IMG/VR virus record: IMGVR_UViG_3300034062_002938
Span: 1-32,216 of that record
Origin: a virus
Strand: one strand, 5' to 3'
Length of the DNA stretch: 32,216 nt
Part shown: in pieces, positions 28,137 through 32,216 of the stretch
How positions within the stretch are numbered: the stretch's first letter is position 1
Layout: every line of letters begins with the position of its first letter
Notes under the pieces: generated by a model
The model's database searches: none
The model's input: only the letters and a program-made list of their open reading frames with translations
What the model was told of the DNA's origin: nothing
Program-made: the position numbers and the translations under genes

Positions 28137-28632
28137 TGTCCACTTGCTCCACACTGAGGCCCATCTGAAGGGCTTGGTTGTAGTCGTCTTGAGAAGGTTG
28201 CCAATCGGCTTTGATGCGGCTTCCGCGCTTATTTTGCATAGATACGTTAGTATCTAAAACATCTGGTTTATTATGTGGTTTAATATCTGGTATAGGTTCG
28301 CCCTGTGGGTCCAATTGATTTGCCTTCTGGGGCAAATGGATTTGCGTTGAAAGGCGAAACCATTTGGTTCTATCGTATGCCGATGCGTTGTAATTTCCAG
28401 TCACAAGCAGACCGACCTCGACCAGTTTATCAAGCGATGTCCGTATCTGTTTTTCCGTCAAGTATGGAAACAACGTCGAGAAGGCTTTGACGCTATTGTA
28501 AGTCCAATAGTGGCCGTCATAGAAGTTTTGTTCGTTGGCCTCATTCTTGGCAATCCACCAGACTATGTTCTGATAGATGACGGCGGGCGCAATGCCCACC
28601 ATCTCAGCGATTTTCGGATCAAAGCTATGCAT
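27907..28632 (-). CDS. Winged-helix replication-like protein (DnaD/DnaT-like layout)
   Basis: The ATG at 28632 overlaps the methyltransferase stop by 8 nt and has GGGGA 5 nt upstream; a longer reading from 28677 is unlikely. The product has 241 residues. Residues ~1-100 form a winged-helix module often found at the start of phage replication proteins: FDPKIAEMVGIAPAVIYQNI, FSTLFPYLTEKQIRTSLDKLVEVGLLVTG (in pieces). A basic, Pro/Asn linker follows. Residues ~140-200 carry the phage replication-protein tail pattern FRDYWISKAGSGGVKLNWSATWRNWCRTA (in pieces). It probably helps recruit the host helicase at the origin. The C-terminus is low-complexity and overlaps the next gene. Confidence 0.75.
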   Translation of the reverse strand: MHSFDPKIAEMVGIAPAVIYQNIVWWIAKNEANEQNFYDGHYWTYNSVKAFSTLFPYLTEKQIRTSLDKLVEVGLLVTGNYNASAYDRTKWFRLSTQIHLPQKANQLDPQGEPIPDIKPHNKPDVLDTNVSMQNKRGSRIKADWQPSQDDYNQALQMGLSVEQVDNEANKFRDYWISKAGSGGVKLNWSATWRNWCRTAKSRSGAPSYSSSFPNKQGLGGRAGAALRSLQERAGIDRDWGA

Positions 28633-29635
28633 CTTGTTCCCCGTTTTCCAAGCTATCAACCGCCAAATCAACATCAAAAAGGTCGTTTATAACTTGGTCA
28701 TATCGATAACCAGTTTCAGCGCCTTCCATGTTCTTTACGGCTTGCTTAAAATAGCTACCCTTCAACTCTACGCCGATTGCGCGCCGACCTAAAAGCACAG
28801 GAACATAACATTCAGACCCCACACCCATAAACGGCGTAAAAACGGTTTCACCCGGATTTGAACGCAATTGAACCACCCGCTCAATCACATCAAGCTGCAA
28901 TGGATGGACGTGTTTTTCGTCGTCCTGATCCCGACTAGCTTTGTATGGAAGAACACGGCCCATGCGTATATCATCCCACATGCAATCCGCGTATTGACGC
29001 CAAATCCAATGACTGAAACGGTTCTCAGTTTGCTTGCCGGTCCAACCACGGTAAGACAATATTTCAGCAGGCATAACACGCTCGCCAGCGTATTCTAAAA
29101 GCCCCACAGTGTGCTTCACCGGAACAGGGTTCTTGCCCACCTTGCGAAACATCAAAAGGTAGTCAGCAGATGCCACACCGCAATCCAAGCTATCCTCACA
29201 CAAAGACGCATGCGCCAAGTTTTTTTGCATTGTGCGAAGCCTAACTTCCAATGGCTCTTTCCAAATTGCATGACGGCCAGCGTATCTAAATCCGGCTTTT
29301 TCGTGCATTCGAATAATGTCACCGGGAAAATCAATGTAGCTATCTGTTCCAGAATTAGACCGAGGAACATCCATGCAATGAACGGCAGTCATTCGGCCAG
29401 GCATTGTTATGCGAGCAATCTCTTGAACGCAAAAACCATAATGTTCCAAAAACATTTCGTAGCTATCATTATTCGATAGATCGCGTTCATCACTTGAATA
29501 CTGATACAATCCGCCAAAAGGTGGTGAATATATCGACAAGTGAATACTATTTGACGGAAGCCCCGACATAACTTCGATACAATCGCCGTTGTAAATTGCG
29601 TATTTGTTTGTGATTTTGCTGTCATTTATAGCCAT
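28625..29635 (-). CDS. DNA methyltransferase, beta-class with SPPF motif
   Basis: The product has 336 residues. The catalytic motif IV SPPFGG (37-42) lies near the N-terminus, and the S-adenosylmethionine motif I FTPFMGVGS (266-274) followed by GRRAIGVEL lies near the C-terminus. This is the permuted order of beta-class amino-methyltransferases. SPP(F/Y) is more usual for N4-cytosine enzymes than the (D/N)PP(F/Y) of adenine enzymes, but phage enzymes with SPPF are not all tested, so the base is uncertain. YNGDCIEVMSGLP at the start is typical. It overlaps the helicase gene by 10 nt, and no restriction endonuclease is seen. A protective or regulatory role for phage DNA is likely. Confidence 0.88.
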   Translation of the reverse strand: MAINDSKITNKYAIYNGDCIEVMSGLPSNSIHLSIYSPPFGGLYQYSSDERDLSNNDSYEMFLEHYGFCVQEIARITMPGRMTAVHCMDVPRSNSGTDSYIDFPGDIIRMHEKAGFRYAGRHAIWKEPLEVRLRTMQKNLAHASLCEDSLDCGVASADYLLMFRKVGKNPVPVKHTVGLLEYAGERVMPAEILSYRGWTGKQTENRFSHWIWRQYADCMWDDIRMGRVLPYKASRDQDDEKHVHPLQLDVIERVVQLRSNPGETVFTPFMGVGSECYVPVLLGRRAIGVELKGSYFKQAVKNMEGAETGYRYDQVINDLFDVDLAVDSLENGEQDA

Positions 29636-31041
29636 GTTGGTATCTCCATTTCTTTGGTAAAGTTTCTTTGCCGTCCAATTGACACGGCGTTGTTCATTTG
29701 GGCGACCATGCCCTCAAACATTCTATCGGCCTGAGCGGATTTTCTTTGTAGGTTTTTAAGAACATCAGCCTCGCCCTCAGTCGCCACAATATCAACACGA
29801 ACAGGCCGCTTCTGACCAAATCGCCAACAACGACGCACCGCCTGATAATATTGCTCGAAAGAGTGAGACGGAAAAAATGTCATGTGGTTGCAGTGTTGAA
29901 AGTTAAGACCCCACGCGCCAATCTTTGGTTTTGTAACCAGCACCCGCGCTTGACCCGAAGCAAAGGCAAGTAGCCTCTCCTCTTTGGCGTCATCGCTATC
30001 AGATCCCGCAACTTCAACAGCGCCGCCAATCATTGACCTAAGCAACTTGCCTTCCTCATTGCCATGACACCAAACAATAGCGGGTTGCCCAGTGTCGACC
30101 AGTGCAGCCGCAGTCTCACACCGCTCTTGTATTGTCCTGTTTCGCTCGTCCCGTTGTTCAGCCAATCCCACGGCAGGAAGAGAAAAAAGCATGCCATCGG
30201 CTTGAACGCGCGCCGCAACTACGTGCTGATGTTCGACCAGCGGCGGCAAGATAAACCGATCGTCTGAATAACCTAGATCGCTTGGCTTTCTTACAGCCCG
30301 CGCCCAGCCTGACACCCATTGCCAAAAAGGTATTTCAGCATGGCCCTTAAAGCGCCACTTAATCACCTGACCACGCATCCGACCAGAAGCCGAATTGTTT
30401 AGGTCATTCTTAAAAAATCTATTCAGCATATCCATGTGACCAAGATAACCAAGCGCCTCGCTTGACGTTCCCAACTCAATATAATCGTTTGGCGCAGCCG
30501 TGGCCGAACACAAAAGACGATATTTCATCTTGCGCATAAATGCCGTTATTTCAGTCTTTCGAACGCCATTAAAGTTTTTAAGAACGCTACTTTCATCACA
30601 CACACAACCGACAAAATCAGACGAATCAAACTTGTCCAGCTTTTCATAATTCGTAATTGTTATCTTTCCTGATGGCCTTCCATCGTTTGACTTGCTGGCT
30701 TCAATTCCAAATTTTTCAGCCTCACGCACAATCTGCCCAGAGACCGCTAACGGCGCTAAAATTAGGACATTGCCGTTTGTGCGTTCAACAACGTTCTGCG
30801 CCCAGACAAGCTGCATAAGTGTCTTGCCTAGCCCGCAATCTGCCATAATTGCGGCACGCCCTTTGTTGACGGCCCAAGTCACTAAGTCAGACTGAAAATC
30901 AAACAAGTCAGGGTGAAGGTAAGTCGGATCAAATCCGTGCATGCCTTCTAATTGCGCTTTCCGGTCGAGAAAACTTTCGAACGACGTAAACACATCGCTC
31001 TTGTCATTTTGAGATAAACCGATTATTTTAGCGTTAGACAT
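29626..31041 (-). CDS. SNF2/DEAD-like superfamily 2 helicase
   Basis: The ATG at 31041 gives 471 residues; an ATG at 31128 would add 29 residues and overlap the preceding gene. Motifs in order are a Q-like entry LHPDLFDFQSDLVTWA (42-57), Walker A ADCGLGKT (67-74), Walker B variant CDESS (148-152), motif III CSATAAP (178-184), and a C-terminal SNF2-type box QYYQAVRRCWRFGQKR (397-412). It should be an ATP-driven DNA translocase or helicase. DESS in place of DEAH and the RFGQKR finger are typical of phage SNF2-like enzymes. It is coupled by overlap to the methyltransferase, and the pair recurs in phage replication arms. The exact task is unknown. Confidence 0.9.
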   Translation of the reverse strand: MSNAKIIGLSQNDKSDVFTSFESFLDRKAQLEGMHGFDPTYLHPDLFDFQSDLVTWAVNKGRAAIMADCGLGKTLMQLVWAQNVVERTNGNVLILAPLAVSGQIVREAEKFGIEASKSNDGRPSGKITITNYEKLDKFDSSDFVGCVCDESSVLKNFNGVRKTEITAFMRKMKYRLLCSATAAPNDYIELGTSSEALGYLGHMDMLNRFFKNDLNNSASGRMRGQVIKWRFKGHAEIPFWQWVSGWARAVRKPSDLGYSDDRFILPPLVEHQHVVAARVQADGMLFSLPAVGLAEQRDERNRTIQERCETAAALVDTGQPAIVWCHGNEEGKLLRSMIGGAVEVAGSDSDDAKEERLLAFASGQARVLVTKPKIGAWGLNFQHCNHMTFFPSHSFEQYYQAVRRCWRFGQKRPVRVDIVATEGEADVLKNLQRKSAQADRMFEGMVAQMNNAVSIGRQRNFTKEMEIPTWL

Positions 31042-31100
31042 TTGTTGAGCATCCTTTCGCAAAGGCTCCGAATGTTTAGGGCGGGCTTTAGTCACCACAA

Positions 31101-31334
31101 CTAAGTCCGCCCGCCCTCTGTTTTCCATATTTCACGAACTTTGGCAAGCCGATAATACCCATTTGACATACTAACACGGCCTAGGCTGTCACCAGTCATG
31201 AGGTAGGTTAGCGCCTCTTGAATATCTGGCTTTGAGTATTTTTTAAGCTGGCCGTGAATTTCATTTAGTGACAGGCCATTGACGTTTGACAGCGTGCGCT
31301 GGACGTCATCAAGTAAGTTTGCAGTTAGGGTCAT
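31101..31334 (-). CDS. Small winged-helix-like protein (77 aa)
   Basis: The product has 77 residues. The sequence LLDDVQRTLSNVNGLSLNEIHGQLKKYSKPDIQEALTYLMTGDSLGRV (in pieces) reads as helix, helix-turn-helix and wing (NGYYRLAK), a compact winged-helix fold of the type seen in phage transcription or replication adaptors. The ATG overlaps the RusA gene stop (ATGA). The end lies 59 nt before the helicase start at 31041, or overlaps the alternative start at 31128. DNA binding is inferred from the fold pattern. A regulatory function in the replication operon is possible. Confidence 0.65.
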   Translation of the reverse strand: MTLTANLLDDVQRTLSNVNGLSLNEIHGQLKKYSKPDIQEALTYLMTGDSLGRVSMSNGYYRLAKVREIWKTEGGRT

Positions 31335-31702
31335 TTTCCTTCAAGCCTCACATGAACCACAGGCAGAGCAATTGCATCACTGTGCATTGTCATGCCAACG
31401 CCAACGCCTTCCCATGACCACAGCGCAGCCTGGCACATGCAATCATCCTCGACCGCACCACCAGCTTGCAAAGCGTCGCTAACAGCCTTGTCTAGGTTCC
31501 CCAGATCACGACGCCGCTTGTCTGGCCTAACAGCCGTCACACGCAAGATGTAAGGCCCTGTGACCTTAACGCCCGAAGCCTTGACCAACCATGCAGCCTT
31601 GTCAGCCCATGCCTTGCCCTCGGTAGATTTGTGCATGCGACCACCGGCACCAACACGCCAAATGTGATTGACGCTAGGTGGGTAGGGTAGGGTTATAAGC
31701 AT
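31331..31702 (-). CDS. rusA: RusA-family Holliday junction resolvase
   Basis: The ATG at 31702 gives 123 residues, the normal RusA length (~120). It overlaps the previous gene by 29 nt. An ATG at 31741 would add 13 residues without family character. Family motifs are YPPSVNHIWR (7-16) and KSTEGKAWADKA (25-36), then the catalytic region PDKRRRDLGNLDKAVSDAL (60-78) with Asp66, Asp71 and Asp76, followed by VEDD (84-87). RusA cuts four-way junctions that arise during recombination-dependent phage replication and clears branches before packaging. The acid residues are intact, so an active enzyme is expected. Confidence 0.9.
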   Translation of the reverse strand: MLITLPYPPSVNHIWRVGAGGRMHKSTEGKAWADKAAWLVKASGVKVTGPYILRVTAVRPDKRRRDLGNLDKAVSDALQAGGAVEDDCMCQAALWSWEGVGVGMTMHSDAIALPVVHVRLEGK

Positions 31703-31844
31703 CAGGCCACAACTCCCATTTGATAAGCATTGCCTTAACATAATCGCGGGGAAACTCGGTCAGCGCGGCAATATCATCAATGCCGTAGCCTTCCTGAACC
31801 CATTGGCGAACGTTTAGCGGGGTGAAGTAGCTAACCTTGGCCAT
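31674..31844 (-). CDS. Small HTH-like protein (56 aa)
   Basis: The ATG at 31844 overlaps the DnaA-like gene's stop by 14 nt. The start at 31901 would add an unlikely 19-residue leader. The product has 56 residues: KVSYFTPLNVRQWVQEGYGIDDIAALTEFPRDYVKAMLIKWELW (in pieces). This reads as a helix-turn-helix of the SinI/Mor/terminase-like style (VRQWVQEGYGIDDIAAL, turn, DYVKAML). The gene lies between the DnaA-domain protein and the RusA gene. It is probably a small DNA-binding or adaptor protein, but the family is not identified. Confidence 0.6.
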   Translation of the reverse strand: MAKVSYFTPLNVRQWVQEGYGIDDIAALTEFPRDYVKAMLIKWELWPDAYNPTLPT

Positions 31845-32184
31845 TGAAAATCCCCATGTCGCTTTCGATTGAAACAACGTCGAGATGCCATGACGGATCA
31901 TCGCTAGCGACCCGCTCCGCCATGACCTCGCAGGCGTGCATCACCGTTGTGTGGTGACGTTGGCCAAACCGATCCGCAATGGCTGGAAATGACAATTGCG
32001 TGTGCTTGCGGGTAAGGAACATAGCAATTTGACGAGGGCGAGCCACGACGCGGAAACAGCGAGGGCCAAGCAATTCGTCCTCGCTAATCTTGAAGTATTG
32101 GCAGACCGCCCGTTGGATTTGGCGATAGGTAACGCGCTTGCTTGGAAGGCCGTGTTGGTCAATGTGTAAAGCGGCGGTTGTCAT
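31831..32184 (-). CDS. Stand-alone DnaA domain IV-like DNA-binding protein
   Basis: The product has 117 residues. Residues ~17-90 match DnaA domain IV: the first helix VTYRQIQRAVCQYFKISEDELLG, the basic loop and helix VARPRQIAMFLTRKHTQLSFPAIADRFG, and the signature GQRHHTTVMHA (74-84), equivalent to the DnaA box-recognition GGRDHTTVLHA. There is no AAA+ domain, so it can bind DnaA boxes but cannot itself open DNA. Such proteins occur in phages and prophages of alphaproteobacteria, where they could recruit or block host DnaA or mark the phage origin. The start is in an ATGA overlap with the gene at the window edge. Confidence 0.85.
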   Translation of the reverse strand: MTTAALHIDQHGLPSKRVTYRQIQRAVCQYFKISEDELLGPRCFRVVARPRQIAMFLTRKHTQLSFPAIADRFGQRHHTTVMHACEVMAERVASDDPSWHLDVVSIESDMGIFNGQG

Positions 32185-32216
32185 GGCTTGACCCCCAAAT
32201 AATCGGCCAGCGTTTT
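32181..32216 (-). CDS. 3' end of a gene truncated by the window edge
   Basis: The frame is open from the edge and ends at TGA (32183-32181) inside an ATGA junction with the DnaA-like gene. Only 11 C-terminal residues are visible (KTLADYLGVKP). That is too little to identify it, though L-x-D-Y-L-G-V resembles the end of many HTH regulators. It shows the operon continues to the right. Confidence 0.6.
   Translation of the reverse strand, partial: KTLADYLGVKP

Noticed and set aside
1-32216. tRNA genes, CRISPR arrays, insertion sequences, integrase/att sites
   Set aside because: No cloverleaf-like sequence, regularly spaced direct repeats with spacers, transposase motifs or recombinase were seen. 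The only direct repeats are the coding ones at 15450-15872.

Overview
The window is a 32-kb stretch of a tailed double-stranded DNA bacteriophage or prophage. The virion genes are those of a short-tailed, P22-like podovirus. In transcription order on the minus strand they are: small and large terminase, P22-type portal, scaffold, N4-gp56-type major capsid protein, P22 gp4-like connector, P22 gp10-like tail hub, needle-slot protein, a block of probable DNA-ejection proteins, and a tailspike with a P22-type head-binding domain. The host is Gram-negative, because the lysis cassette carries an inner-membrane and an outer-membrane-lipoprotein spanin pair. Gene style suggests an alphaproteobacterial host, but that is a weak inference. 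No integrase, repressor, tRNA, rRNA, IS element or CRISPR array was seen.

Layout. (1) Positions 1-2606, plus strand: eight small, tightly overlapping early or accessory genes joined by ATGA-type junctions and ending at an intrinsic terminator (2654-2682). One of them (681-920) looks like the Acb2/Tad1 helical-hairpin family, known for sequestering the cyclic-nucleotide signals of CBASS and Thoeris defence. (2) 2756-5646, minus: a metallophosphoesterase, an embedded Rz/Rz1 spanin pair, an M15-type endolysin, two holin-like membrane proteins and two small genes. (3) 5659-20795, minus: tailspike, ejection proteins with an embedded GNAT acetyltransferase, tail hub and connector. The gp4-gp10 interval is unusually expanded and includes a kelch-like protein, a protein built from two tandem-repeat arrays and a 53-residue gene. 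It is followed by glycine-rich and head-accessory proteins. (4) 20853-26233, minus: capsid, scaffold, portal and terminase. (5) 26348-32216, minus: the replication and regulation arm, with small genes, a winged-helix replication-like protein, a DNA methyltransferase, an SNF2-like helicase, a RusA resolvase and a stand-alone DnaA domain IV protein.

The likely logic is that replication-arm genes are read leftwards towards 26348. A strong sigma70-like promoter (26323-26351) then fires into a short leader that meets an intrinsic terminator (26242-26270) just before the small terminase start codon. This resembles the lambda pR'-tR' late control point, so late expression may need antitermination. 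A second promoter of the same form (26856-26884) is overlaid by two perfect dyads. A terminator after the capsid gene shares its 3' arm with the late terminator and probably sets the capsid-to-tail expression ratio. Function calls come from reading motifs and gene order; no database search was possible.
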